11,539 nt of DNA from NCBI GenBank assembly GCA_002071245.1, contig MWEV01000003.1, forward strand, positions 1 to 11,539, given 5' to 3'. This document shows, piece by piece, positions 1 through 7,319 of this stretch; within the stretch, counting starts at the first letter, position 1, and every line of letters starts with the position of its first letter. The notes below the pieces were generated by a model, which made no database searches, was not told the origin of the DNA, and saw only the letters and a program-made list of their open reading frames with translations. The position numbers and the translations under genes were made by a program. Origin of the DNA: Deltaproteobacteria bacterium ADurb.Bin026 (lineage in GTDB: Bacteria > Desulfobacterota > Syntrophorhabdia > Syntrophorhabdales > Syntrophorhabdaceae).

Positions 1-98
1 TATTCTGATGCTACAATAAACCAGCCCAGCATGAAACTAAATGGTATCGAACAGGGAAGGGCATACTGGATAAAGATAAAATAACACCCATAAAACAT
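1..98 (-). CDS. Possible start of a hydrophobic protein, truncated by the window edge
   Basis: A reading frame opens with ATG at 98, immediately after the gspI stop (99-101), and stays open to the left edge (32 codons). The visible peptide begins MFYGCYFIFIQYAL and is rich in aromatic and aliphatic residues, compatible with a membrane segment. It has no Gly-Phe-Thr-Leu-x-Glu prepilin motif, so it does not look like gspJ, the usual next gene. The two other minus-strand frames close within about 21-27 codons of their first ATG. An open frame this short can occur by chance in AT-rich DNA, so it may be non-coding spacer. No terminator hairpin is visible here. Confidence 0.2.
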   Translation of the reverse strand, partial: MFYGCYFIFIQYALPCSIPFSFMLGWFIVASE

Positions 99-476
99 TC
101 ATTTTTTTAACATATATGTACTTATCTTTGTCGATCGGATCTTCTTGTCCCAGAATACCTCGACTTCGACAAGAAAGACGTCATTGATTGGGGTTTCACT
201 TATGGTCTGCCGGTATTCATACCCCTGAAGGTCCTCATCATTTACGAGTCCCTCGGTTGTGCCAGGTTCAGGTATACCGATGCGTTCGATATCCTTTAGC
301 ATGTTATCAGCTATGGTTGAGGCATCGGTTAATCTTCTTGCGTATTCTTCCATCTCCATTGAACTTGTAACGAGAGAAATAAGAGATATAAGGGCAATGG
401 AGGTAATTGCAAGCGCAACCATTACCTCAAGTAACGTTACTCCCTTCGTCGAACGTAGTTTCTTCGATATATCCAT
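99..476 (-). CDS. gspI: Type II secretion system minor pseudopilin GspI
   Basis: GspI is a minor pseudopilin that joins GspJ and GspK at the tip of the periplasmic pseudopilus. The 125-aa product has a short basic leader ending in Lys-Gly, then the class III signal and hydrophobic helix VTLLEVMVALAI. The prepilin peptidase GspO/PilD is expected to cut after Gly12, leaving Val13 as the first mature residue with the conserved Glu at +5 (Glu17). Val instead of the usual Phe at +1 is tolerated in this class. The helix covers about residues 13-37, followed by a short globular domain. Its first 50 nt overlap the end of gspH in another frame. GAGG lies three bases before the ATG, a close ribosome binding site. 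Length and LLEVMVAL favour GspI over GspH or GspJ. Confidence 0.87.
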   Translation of the reverse strand: MDISKKLRSTKGVTLLEVMVALAITSIALISLISLVTSSMEMEEYARRLTDASTIADNMLKDIERIGIPEPGTTEGLVNDEDLQGYEYRQTISETPINDVFLVEVEVFWDKKIRSTKISTYMLKK

Positions 477-960
477 GTTCCTCAGTAATACGTGCTGTTA
501 GTGGATTTACAATGATTGTATAGAAACCTTCCTTTTCCCCTTCAAGATGTATTATTGTCCTGTCAACAAGGCCGTTAGGGTAGAAAGACATTAAGGCCTG
601 CCCTATTGCATATTTTTCCCCATTTATTACGACATCCTTTAAGATATACTTATCAGGTATGACAAAGTTCCTATCGACAGAAAAACCCTTTATTTGATCC
701 ATTATGCCGATTTCAATAGTGTTTTTTGTAATATCAAATCGTAATATCTTTTTTTCGAAATCCGATATAGCGCTTTCCCTTAGAAGCGATGCCTCTATAG
801 AAAGCTTTTCTAAAAAACTTTCCTTCCCGTTCCTTGAAAGTATATCCCACCTTGCAGAAGCAAAGGTGATCAAGATTGACAGCAATAATAAAACAAGGAG
901 AAGCTCAAGAAGTGTAAATCCGTTAATCTTTTTCAATGTCTTTACTTGATATATCTGCAT
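427..960 (-). CDS. gspH: Type II secretion system minor pseudopilin GspH
   Basis: A 177-aa type IV pilin-like protein, assigned to GspH by motif and by position between gspG and gspI. The leader MQIYQVKTLKKING ends with Gly14; the mature protein starts FTLLELLLVLLLL with Glu19 at +5, and the hydrophobic helix spans about 15-37. A GspH-type globular domain follows, including the FYPNGLVDRTIIHLEG strand region near residues 127-142. In the family, GspH links the pseudopilus tip to the GspG shaft. The ATG at 960 has AGG five bases upstream and overlaps the end of gspG by 38 nt, suggesting translational coupling. The downstream half is less conserved than the helix, so the H assignment rests partly on gene order. 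Confidence 0.85.
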   Translation of the reverse strand: MQIYQVKTLKKINGFTLLELLLVLLLLSILITFASARWDILSRNGKESFLEKLSIEASLLRESAISDFEKKILRFDITKNTIEIGIMDQIKGFSVDRNFVIPDKYILKDVVINGEKYAIGQALMSFYPNGLVDRTIIHLEGEKEGFYTIIVNPLTARITEEHGYIEETTFDEGSNVT

Positions 961-1423
961 TTTTACCTGTACCGCCCTGCTCGCCGTCAGAACCGTAACT
1001 TATTATTTCAAAATCTTTTCCCTCAGACGTTGGAGAGGTATAATAGTATGGGTTACCCCAAGGATCTTTGGGCACGGCATTTCCCTCGATATAACCACCT
1101 TCTTTCCATTTTCGTGGCAGGGGGGATGTTTCTGGTTTTTTTATTAATGCATCGAGACCCTGCTCTGTTGTGGGGTAGTTTCCGTTATCAATCTTATAAA
1201 GTTTAAGTGCGCTTTCAATTGTTTTGATGTCGGTCTTTGCCTTGATGCGACGCGCCTCTTCAGGCCTGTCCATAATTCTGGGAACGAGTAGTGTCGCCAG
1301 GATACCGATGATGACAATAACAATCATCAACTCAATCAAGGTAAAACCCCTTATGCAATTTCGAATTTCGAATTTCGAAAACAGAAAACTCTTTCTATTG
1401 TTGGGTATTTGTAATTTATCCAT
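923..1423 (-). CDS. gspG: Type II secretion system major pseudopilin GspG
   Basis: GspG polymerises in the inner membrane into the pseudopilus that pushes substrates through the secretin. The start at 1423 is preferred: a perfect AAGGAGG (1429-1435) sits five bases before it, giving 166 aa. An ATG at 1438 overlapping the gspF stop would add five residues but has no comparable site. The cleavage motif is Arg-Gly26/Phe27-Thr-Leu-Ile-Glu31 followed by LMIVIVIIGILATLLVP, giving a mature chain of about 140 aa. Family hallmarks are TTEQGLDAL near residues 85-93, PKDPWGNPY at 118-126 and the acidic loop GSDGEQGGTGKNADI at 144-158, which corresponds to the calcium site of GspG. The leader is long (26 aa) and partly encoded by a heptanucleotide tandem repeat. 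Confidence 0.96.
   Translation of the reverse strand: MDKLQIPNNRKSFLFSKFEIRNCIRGFTLIELMIVIVIIGILATLLVPRIMDRPEEARRIKAKTDIKTIESALKLYKIDNGNYPTTEQGLDALIKKPETSPLPRKWKEGGYIEGNAVPKDPWGNPYYYTSPTSEGKDFEIISYGSDGEQGGTGKNADISSKDIEKD
1357..1377. repeat. Three tandem copies of heptamer AATTTCG inside the gspG leader
   Basis: On the plus strand AATTTCG occurs perfectly at 1357-1363, 1364-1370 and 1371-1377, followed by two further matching bases. On the gspG strand this encodes Lys-Phe-Glu-Ile-Arg-Asn, just before the prepilin cleavage site. Seven is not a multiple of three, so gain or loss of one unit would shift the gspG frame. I recall similar TTCGAAATTCGAAAT strings as common intergenic repeats in Desulfobacterota and relatives, so this could be a repeat that entered the leader. 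Confidence 0.85.
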
Positions 1424-1428
1424 GAATA

Positions 1429-1435
1429 CCTCCTT
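1429..1435 (-). promoter_or_regulatory. Strong ribosome binding site that fixes the gspG start
   Basis: On the minus strand the sequence is AAGGAGG, then five bases, then ATG at 1423. It immediately follows or overlaps the gspF stop codon (1435-1437). It is the best Shine-Dalgarno match in the operon, which fits the need for far more major pseudopilin than other components. It lies downstream of the ATG at 1438, so it cannot serve that start. Confidence 0.85.
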
Positions 1436-2646
1436 CATTTTTTCATTATAATCTTGTTTATTTCAAACAGCGGAAGCAGGATAGAGACAAGGACAAAGGC
1501 TACAATTACGCCTATTATCAGAATTATTAAAGGCTCAACCATCGCGGTAAAAGACGTGATTTTTGTGTTGATATTGTTTTCATAATAATCTGCGACAGTT
1601 GTAAGCATACCCTCTATATTGCCGCTACTTTCACCCACGGCAATCATATCTGCAACATATGTCGGAAAAACGCCTGTTTCCCTTATTGATGCAGATAGGT
1701 CAGAGCCTTCTTCAACCATAGAAGCAATTTTAACTATGGCCTCAGAGATTATGGTATTTTTTACCGTCCTGCTAACTGCGAGCAAAGCCTGCAGCATTGG
1801 TATCCCGCTCTTCAAAAGCGTTCCCATAATGGTTGAAAACCTACTTACAGCAACCATCATATAGAAGTCGCCGAATATTGGCGCTCTCAGAAGAAATCTA
1901 TACCATATCCTCTGGACCTCATTGCTCTTTTTCATCCATACCCATGCCCCATACAAAATTGCTGCAATTATAAAAAATAGATAATAGTGATTATTTATAA
2001 TGTTTGTAACGCCAATTAATATTTTCGTTGATGTAGGTAAGCCTTGGTTCATTCTCTCGAATATTTTTATTACCATAGGGACAACATAGCCGATGAGAAA
2101 TAAAAGAACCCCGGTTCCAACTATGGCCATAATAGCAGGGTACACCATAGCAGCTTTTATTTTGCCCCTGATGATTGAACGCTTTTCCAACAGGTTTGCC
2201 TGGTAGTTCAATATGGTTTCAAGCGCTCCACTTCTTTCACCTGCCTGCACCGAATATATAAACAATTCATCAAAGATGTGCGGGTACGTTTTAAGGGCGT
2301 CGGAAAGGAAGGCCCCACCTTTTACCTCGTCCTTCAGGTATGTTACAATCTCTTTCTCTTCATCGCTATCGAGTTGATTAGATATTATAGTAAGCGCCTG
2401 AAAGAGCGGAACACCGCCCCTAAGCAAAGAAGCTAATTGGCGTGCCAGTTGAATAGGTAGTTTTTGTCGGATACCAGAGGAAAAGACAAAATGTTTCTTA
2501 TCAGTCTTTTCCACTTCTTCTTTTATAGAAATTAGATAAAGTCCTTTATTTTTGACCCTGTCTTTGGCTGTAAATTCTCCATCCGCGTCTACAAAACCAT
2601 TTTCTGTCTTGCCCGAGTTGTTTAGTGCGGTATACCTGAATCTCAT
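1435..2646 (-). CDS. gspF: Type II secretion system inner-membrane platform protein GspF
   Basis: GspF is the polytopic inner-membrane platform that couples the ATPase GspE to pseudopilus assembly. The 403-aa product matches the family length of about 400. It has a short N-terminal domain, then two T2SSF helical-bundle domains at about residues 65-190 and 268-392. Each carries the duplicated Gly-Glu-x-Ser-Gly signature (GERSG at 136-140, GESSG at 338-342). Membrane segments are visible at about 170-192, 221-238 and 371-393. The start is fixed by an in-frame TAA two codons upstream. The ribosome binding site is weak (AAGG, about 14 bases away). A 99-nt gap separates it from gspE, whereas gspG follows almost immediately. 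Confidence 0.96.
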   Translation of the reverse strand: MRFRYTALNNSGKTENGFVDADGEFTAKDRVKNKGLYLISIKEEVEKTDKKHFVFSSGIRQKLPIQLARQLASLLRGGVPLFQALTIISNQLDSDEEKEIVTYLKDEVKGGAFLSDALKTYPHIFDELFIYSVQAGERSGALETILNYQANLLEKRSIIRGKIKAAMVYPAIMAIVGTGVLLFLIGYVVPMVIKIFERMNQGLPTSTKILIGVTNIINNHYYLFFIIAAILYGAWVWMKKSNEVQRIWYRFLLRAPIFGDFYMMVAVSRFSTIMGTLLKSGIPMLQALLAVSRTVKNTIISEAIVKIASMVEEGSDLSASIRETGVFPTYVADMIAVGESSGNIEGMLTTVADYYENNINTKITSFTAMVEPLIILIIGVIVAFVLVSILLPLFEINKIIMKK

Positions 2647-2745
2647 CTTTTAATCATCAACCTTTTCTTTGCAAAGGCGTCAGGGTTTTTTGCCTCTTGT
2701 TTGTATTTAGCAAAGACAGTCTGCTTTTTTCTATTTTGTCTTTTG
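2647..2745 (-). other. Intercistronic gap between gspE and gspF
   Basis: This is the only sizeable gap in the T2SS operon. It holds a perfect 10-bp palindrome CTTTGCAAAG (2667-2676) near the gspF end. No convincing terminator (stable stem plus U-run) or promoter is visible. One frame is open through most of the gap but has no start codon until close to its end, so it is not called a gene. Confidence 0.5.
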
Positions 2746-4275
2746 CTATTCTATTGTTACTCGTATCACTTCAGACAGAGTGGTAACACCTTCTATTGCC
2801 TTATTTAAACCGTCTTCTCTTAAGGTTTTCATTCCTTCCTTTTGAGCCTGAGCCTTGATCTCTTCGGAAGACCTCTTTTCCTGCACCATTTGTCTGATCT
2901 TGTTACTCACGATAAGGAGTTCAAATATGCCAACCCTTCCCATAAAACCTGTGTTTATGCATGCATCGCAGCCTTTGCCTTTGTAGAATTTTTTTCCCTG
3001 GCCGATCTTGTAGTCACTTAGTATTTCCTGCTCGAAATCTGATAAATTATAGACCTCTCTGCAATAAGGACAGGTTTTGCGTATCAAACGCTGTGCAAGG
3101 ATTGCTGTTATCGAGGAGGTAAGCAGATAAGGTTCTATTCCCATGTCGATAAGCCTTGTCAATGCGCTTGAAGAGTCATTTGTATGTAATGTGGAGAACA
3201 CAAGGTGTCCGGTAAGGGCTGCCTGTATCGCTATTCTTGCAGTTTCTTCATCCCTTATCTCTCCCACCATTATTACATCAGGGTCCTGTCTTAAGAAAGA
3301 CCTGAGCGCCCTTGCAAAATTGAGTTCAATTTTTGGATTAACCTGCATCTGGCTGATACCGGGCAACAGATATTCAACAGGATCCTCAACGGTGAGGATA
3401 TTCTTTTCTGGGGTATTTATCAGTTGCAGACTTGCGTAAAGCGTTGTTGTCTTTCCACTGCCGGTAGGACCTGTAACGAGAAACACGCCCTGAGGTCTGG
3501 TGATTAGCGAAACCATCTGTTTTTCAAGCTCATGCTCCATGCCTATATAATCAAGTGTCATTATCGAAGACGTCTTGTCGAGCAATCTCATTACCACCTG
3601 TTCGCCGAATGAGGAAGGAATGATAGAAACTCTTACGTCTATATCCTTTTCATTCACCTTTATCTTTATTCTGCCGTCCTGTGGAAGTCTCTTCTCTGCA
3701 ACATCGAGGCCGGCCATAACCTTTATCCTTGATATGATTGCATCCTGCGCCCTCTTAGGGGGCTTATAAGTGTCGTAGAGTAACCCATCAATCCTGAACC
3801 TTATCCTTAGCTCTTTTTCGTATGGTTGAATATGGATATCACTTGCCCTGTCTTTGGCAGCGATCGAGAAAAGCAGATTAACAAGTTTAATGATCGGAGG
3901 CTCGCTTGCGGCATAATCGAGGAGGTCGTGTCCATTGGGCAACTCCTGTGCAATTTCTGAAAGAGCGCTTTCACCAAGACCCTCAACAACGCTTATTACC
4001 ACCTCCCTTCCCTGTTCTTCCTTAAAAGTGTTCAGATAGTTAAGAAACTCTTCTTTAGAAACAAAGATTGTTTCAACGGGCATCCTTGCATGGATGCTGA
4101 GGATGTCTGATGTTTCGATGCTTTGTCCATTTGGCGCAGCAACAATAAGGGTTTCAGGGTTATTTCTACATCCAATGGGAACAATGTTGTTTTTTTGGAA
4201 ATATGTATAGTGGATGCGACTAATCCTGTTAGGGACAGACTGAAGCTCTTCTAATTTTGCAATCGCTGTATTCAT
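2746..4275 (-). CDS. gspE: Type II secretion system ATPase GspE
   Basis: GspE is the cytoplasmic hexameric AAA-like ATPase that powers pseudopilus extension. All catalytic elements are present in the 509-aa chain: Walker A GPTGSGKTTT at 269-278, Asp box TVEDPVEY at 295-302, Walker B DPDVIMVGEIRDEE at 331-344, and His box TGHLVFSTLHTND at 355-367. Arginine-finger-type residues lie in the preceding N2 domain (RIRFRIDG, 157-164). The tetracysteine zinc module typical of GspE/PilB is CPYC at 402-405 and CDAC at 436-439. The first 120 residues form the variable N1 region that binds GspL. The gene starts 12 nt after gspD, with AAGAG nine bases before the ATG. Operon context supports GspE over the related PilB. 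Confidence 0.97.
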   Translation of the reverse strand: MNTAIAKLEELQSVPNRISRIHYTYFQKNNIVPIGCRNNPETLIVAAPNGQSIETSDILSIHARMPVETIFVSKEEFLNYLNTFKEEQGREVVISVVEGLGESALSEIAQELPNGHDLLDYAASEPPIIKLVNLLFSIAAKDRASDIHIQPYEKELRIRFRIDGLLYDTYKPPKRAQDAIISRIKVMAGLDVAEKRLPQDGRIKIKVNEKDIDVRVSIIPSSFGEQVVMRLLDKTSSIMTLDYIGMEHELEKQMVSLITRPQGVFLVTGPTGSGKTTTLYASLQLINTPEKNILTVEDPVEYLLPGISQMQVNPKIELNFARALRSFLRQDPDVIMVGEIRDEETARIAIQAALTGHLVFSTLHTNDSSSALTRLIDMGIEPYLLTSSITAILAQRLIRKTCPYCREVYNLSDFEQEILSDYKIGQGKKFYKGKGCDACINTGFMGRVGIFELLIVSNKIRQMVQEKRSSEEIKAQAQKEGMKTLREDGLNKAIEGVTTLSEVIRVTIE

Positions 4276-4287
4276 ATTCCATAACTC

Positions 4288-6048
4288 TTATTTTGTGGAG
4301 GGTTCATAATGTATTTGCTGCTCAGTTGTGTTTTCTTTGTTCTCTGCTTCCTTTTTATTTTTGAGCACCTTCTCTGTTCCCAAAAGTTTTTCTTGCTCTT
4401 CTCTTTTCTGTCTCGTTAGTTCAGTTAATTCTTCAGATGTATAGATGATCCTCGGAGTCAGAAATACAAGCAGATTTGTCTTTTCGTATTGCTGAGATTT
4501 ATAACCAAAAAGATAACCAATTATCGGAATAGAGCTTAGAAATGGTATCCCCTGGGAAACACCAGCAGAATCATCTTTTATAAGACCGCTTATAACGACT
4601 GTTTGTCCGTCTTTGACGCCGACAGTAGTTTTTGTGGATCTTTTCAGTGTTGTTGGTGTTAGGATATCCGTTGCCCCTGCTCCGCTTGTTATTACTTTAG
4701 TTACCTCCTGATAAAGGTTGAGGTGAACAAAACCATCTTTATTTATGTATGGCTTGATCTTAAGCTTTATACCTACATCCCTGTAATCGTAAGAATAAAT
4801 AGGATTTCCTGCAGAATCCATCCTTGTGCTTGTTTGGTATGGCCTGTTTTCACCGACATGAACCTCAGCTTCTTCATTGTTCATTGTGAGTAGTTGAGGG
4901 GTGGAAAGTATGTTGACATTGTCCATGGAGCTTAATGCCCTTATAAATGCACCTAAAGAAGGGTATCTTTTGCCTCCCCATGTGATATTACTGCCGAATA
5001 CTCCGACATTAAACCCAGTCTTGAGGCTTTTGCTTACATTTGAATAGTCTCCACTGATAATGGCGTTTTCAACGCTCAGCAGACTCCCACCGCTTTGAAC
5101 AAACCCGCCAATGACTCCATTGTCGTTTGCGCCGGTCATCCACTCTATACCTATCTCCTGCCCTTTTGTTGTGCTGATTTCTACGATTGCCGCCTCTACA
5201 AGCACCTGTGGTCTAAGTGTATCGATTTGGGCAATGATCCTTTCAATTTCCTGCATATCCTCTGGTGGTGCGCTTATAAGTAATGAATTTGTTGCGTTGT
5301 AAGCAGTAATGAATATTTTTTCCTTTGGTGTCTGAGCCTTTTTCCCTTCTGCCATGAGTTGCTGCAAGGTCTTTGCCAGGTCTGTAGCCATTGTGTGTTG
5401 AACATTATAAACCTTTATGGCACCGAGTTGCTTAGACACCGGTATATCTGTTTCCTTAAGTATTGTCTGTAACCTCTGGATATTTGCCGCGGTATCAATA
5501 AGAATGAGAGTATTTGTTGCCGCTATGCTGACAATATACGCTTCCTTTGACATCATTGGACGCAGTACACCAACCATGATGTTTGAATCGAGATACTCGA
5601 GACGATGAATATATGTGGCAATCATATTTTCAGGAGGCATTTTTTCCAGTTGCTTTGGATCAAGCAATTGAACTGCCATACCTTTTGCGTCGGCCCCTTT
5701 TACAACCTTTATTGCCTCCGGCGTAGATACGACAGAAAAGCCATAGTATGAAATAACTGTCTCAAATACCCGGTATACCTCATCTTTGCTTAGGCTCTTG
5801 GGTGCAAGTATTGTAACCTTGCCCTTGACAATATTTTCGTCGAAAACAAAATTTTTACCCATAACATTGCTGACAAACCTGATTAAATCACGTAATTCAA
5901 TGTTGTCGAAATTCATCTGGACCAGGTTCCCGCCCTGAGAACCGGCAACGCCTGGAATGCCGGCAAGAACCAGCCAGAAGATTAAAAAATACACGCAAAC
6001 CCTTACTGTCAATTTCCTGTTATTCATTTTATTTTCAACGTATTTCAT
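4288..6048 (-). CDS. gspD: Type II secretion system outer-membrane secretin GspD
   Basis: GspD forms the multimeric outer-membrane channel. The 586-aa chain has a signal peptide (hydrophobic core about 17-35, cut near VAGS), with no lipobox Cys. It has an N0 domain at about 42-117, one N1-type KH-like domain at about 141-204, an N3-like domain at about 209-291 running into RPQVLVEAAIVEIS, then the secretin barrel at about 292-535. Barrel signatures are VGENRPY (398-404) and GIPFLSSIPIIGYLFG (500-515). A charged Lys/Glu tail follows (537-586). Canonical GspD has N0-N1-N2-N3, so one module seems absent. ATG at 6048 overlaps gspC by 14 nt; a second ATG at 6027 would give a more compact signal peptide. 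Neither has a clear ribosome binding site, so the start is uncertain by seven codons. Confidence 0.96.
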   Translation of the reverse strand: MKYVENKMNNRKLTVRVCVYFLIFWLVLAGIPGVAGSQGGNLVQMNFDNIELRDLIRFVSNVMGKNFVFDENIVKGKVTILAPKSLSKDEVYRVFETVISYYGFSVVSTPEAIKVVKGADAKGMAVQLLDPKQLEKMPPENMIATYIHRLEYLDSNIMVGVLRPMMSKEAYIVSIAATNTLILIDTAANIQRLQTILKETDIPVSKQLGAIKVYNVQHTMATDLAKTLQQLMAEGKKAQTPKEKIFITAYNATNSLLISAPPEDMQEIERIIAQIDTLRPQVLVEAAIVEISTTKGQEIGIEWMTGANDNGVIGGFVQSGGSLLSVENAIISGDYSNVSKSLKTGFNVGVFGSNITWGGKRYPSLGAFIRALSSMDNVNILSTPQLLTMNNEEAEVHVGENRPYQTSTRMDSAGNPIYSYDYRDVGIKLKIKPYINKDGFVHLNLYQEVTKVITSGAGATDILTPTTLKRSTKTTVGVKDGQTVVISGLIKDDSAGVSQGIPFLSSIPIIGYLFGYKSQQYEKTNLLVFLTPRIIYTSEELTELTRQKREEQEKLLGTEKVLKNKKEAENKENTTEQQIHYEPSTK

Positions 6049-7054
6049 AATAAAGCGTTTTCGTCTGACCCCCTCTCAATATCTTTACCTCAAACTTGCC
6101 GGAATTTTTAAATGTCTGTTGAGCCTTCTTCAAATCATCGGAAGAGCGTAAAGCGAAGCCGTTAACCTCATGTACGATGTCGTTTGTCCTTATTCCAATC
6201 TTCTCGGCAACGCTACCCCTGTCAACCGATACAATTTTAAAACCGTTTGATTTGCCTTTACTGTCAAGAGATCCCTTTATGGCAACCTGTGACATTATGA
6301 CGCTGTTATCCGCCCTTATCTGGTCTGCAAGCGCCTTAGAGATGATTACTTTGTTGCCATCTGTTTTGATTTCTTTTGTCAAGTCTGGTTTTAGAGGCTC
6401 AGTTTTTTCCTTTTTCGGCGCAGGCGAAGCATCGGTTGCTGTTTTAGATTTTGCAGCAGCAGTCATGACCTTTGGTTTGCTTATCCATTCGAAGCCTTTC
6501 GCAAAAAGCTTTACTAATATCGCATATTCATCCTTTTTCAGGATAGCCGCATTGGATTTGATTTCCGATACGGACAATCCTTTCTCTATAATTTCTCCAA
6601 TCTCATAAGTCCAGACGCCTTTTTGTTTTCCTCTGTCTATGACCGCATAAGAATCTCCTTTTTTCTGTCCAAGCCATACACCCTTCAAAGTCAAATCACT
6701 AACGATGGATGTAAGCATTTCTTCTTCTATTTCTTCTTCGGTTTTTGGTTTAGGCAACTCTATCTCAAGTTTTGCTCTGAACAGGTTTCTTTCCGCAATG
6801 GCAGCGACAGTTGCTACGATATTTTCAGAAGCATCTTTGACAGATGTTGTTTTTGCATATGCATTTTTGTCAAAAAAACGAACAGGTATTTTCATGATCG
6901 ATGCATTTACTGCAATCAACATGACGATAGAAAATAAAACTGCCAAGACAGTGATAATTGCGAAATATATATAGTATTTCTTGTTTTGAACAAATAGTGA
7001 CAAAATTTTATCTTTGTGTGGTATCTTGTTGAAAGTAACTAATTTTATGCTCAT
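6035..7054 (-). CDS. gspC: Type II secretion system clamp protein GspC
   Basis: GspC is an inner-membrane protein that links the assembly platform to the secretin and helps select substrates. The 339-aa chain has a cytoplasmic N-terminus, a transmembrane helix at about 29-51 and the family motif ERNLFRAKLE at 88-97. A homology-region (HR) domain lies at about 114-187 (TLKGVWLG...YAVIDRGKQKGVWTYEIGE). A Lys/Ala/Pro-rich linker at 195-228 precedes a C-terminal PDZ domain at about 255-338 (GFKIVSVDRGSVAEKIGIRTNDIVHEVNG). HR domains bind the N0 domain of GspD, encoded by the next gene, which it overlaps by 14 nt. It is the first gene of the operon, about 26 nt from a predicted transcription start. 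No good ribosome binding site precedes the ATG. Confidence 0.93.
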   Translation of the reverse strand: MSIKLVTFNKIPHKDKILSLFVQNKKYYIYFAIITVLAVLFSIVMLIAVNASIMKIPVRFFDKNAYAKTTSVKDASENIVATVAAIAERNLFRAKLEIELPKPKTEEEIEEEMLTSIVSDLTLKGVWLGQKKGDSYAVIDRGKQKGVWTYEIGEIIEKGLSVSEIKSNAAILKKDEYAILVKLFAKGFEWISKPKVMTAAAKSKTATDASPAPKKEKTEPLKPDLTKEIKTDGNKVIISKALADQIRADNSVIMSQVAIKGSLDSKGKSNGFKIVSVDRGSVAEKIGIRTNDIVHEVNGFALRSSDDLKKAQQTFKNSGKFEVKILRGGQTKTLYYEIR

Positions 7055-7086
7055 TTTGTCGATATTTACATCCCTATATTTTTTAT

Positions 7087-7095
7087 ATTATAACA
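7087..7095 (-). promoter_or_regulatory. Extended -10 promoter for the gsp operon
   Basis: On the minus strand the sequence is TGTTATAAT, a perfect TGnTATAAT extended -10 element. The best upstream -35-like hexamer is TTGATG at a 19-base spacing, weak, which is acceptable for extended -10 promoters. Transcription would start near 7080, leaving an untranslated leader of about 26 nt before gspC. AT-rich surroundings make chance matches possible. Confidence 0.5.
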
Positions 7096-7150
7096 GAATA
7101 TTTCTAAAATACATCAAAATATAAACAGTGAACAATATCATAAAAACATA

Positions 7151-7200
7151 TCCATAACACTATAAATCATTTCAAACGAGTTTGTATGTTATTTTATGGA
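7151..7200. repeat. Nested inverted repeats in the divergent promoter region
   Basis: TCCATAA (7151-7157) is matched by its exact complement TTATGGA (7194-7200). Between the arms lies CAAAC-GA-GTTTG (7173-7184), a second small dyad. This could be an operator or a weak cruciform. The arms are short and AT-rich, so chance is a real alternative. Confidence 0.3.
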
Positions 7201-7235
7201 ATGTCATCACTGGAATGCAAAATTTATTTAAAAAA

Positions 7236-7251
7236 TGTGATATACGTCATA
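7236..7251. promoter_or_regulatory. CRP/FNR-family-like binding site
   Basis: The sequence is TGTGA-N6-TCATA. It differs from the CRP consensus TGTGA-N6-TCACA at one base in the right half-site. It also forms part of a near-perfect tandem 9-mer, GTGATATAC then GTCATATAC (7237-7254). Its centre lies about 112 bases upstream of the predicted plus-strand start and about 164 bases from the gspC-side start. Which regulator would bind is inference. Confidence 0.35.
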
Positions 7252-7319
7252 TACAAATCAGAGCGTTTAGTATATAAGTGTTATGCTGGATTTAAATTAT
7301 TGAGAGGCGGATATTGTAT

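Noticed and set aside
2746..4275. Type IV pilus ATPase PilB and a T4P operon instead of a T2SS
   Set aside because: The locus encodes GspC with HR and PDZ domains, GspD with an N0 domain, and GspG with the PKDPWGNPY and calcium-loop motifs, which identify a T2SS.
6177..6608. 143-codon plus-strand open frame opposite gspC
   Set aside because: It lies wholly antisense to the well-supported HR/PDZ region of gspC, has no ribosome binding site of note and no recognisable domain; it reads as a shadow frame.
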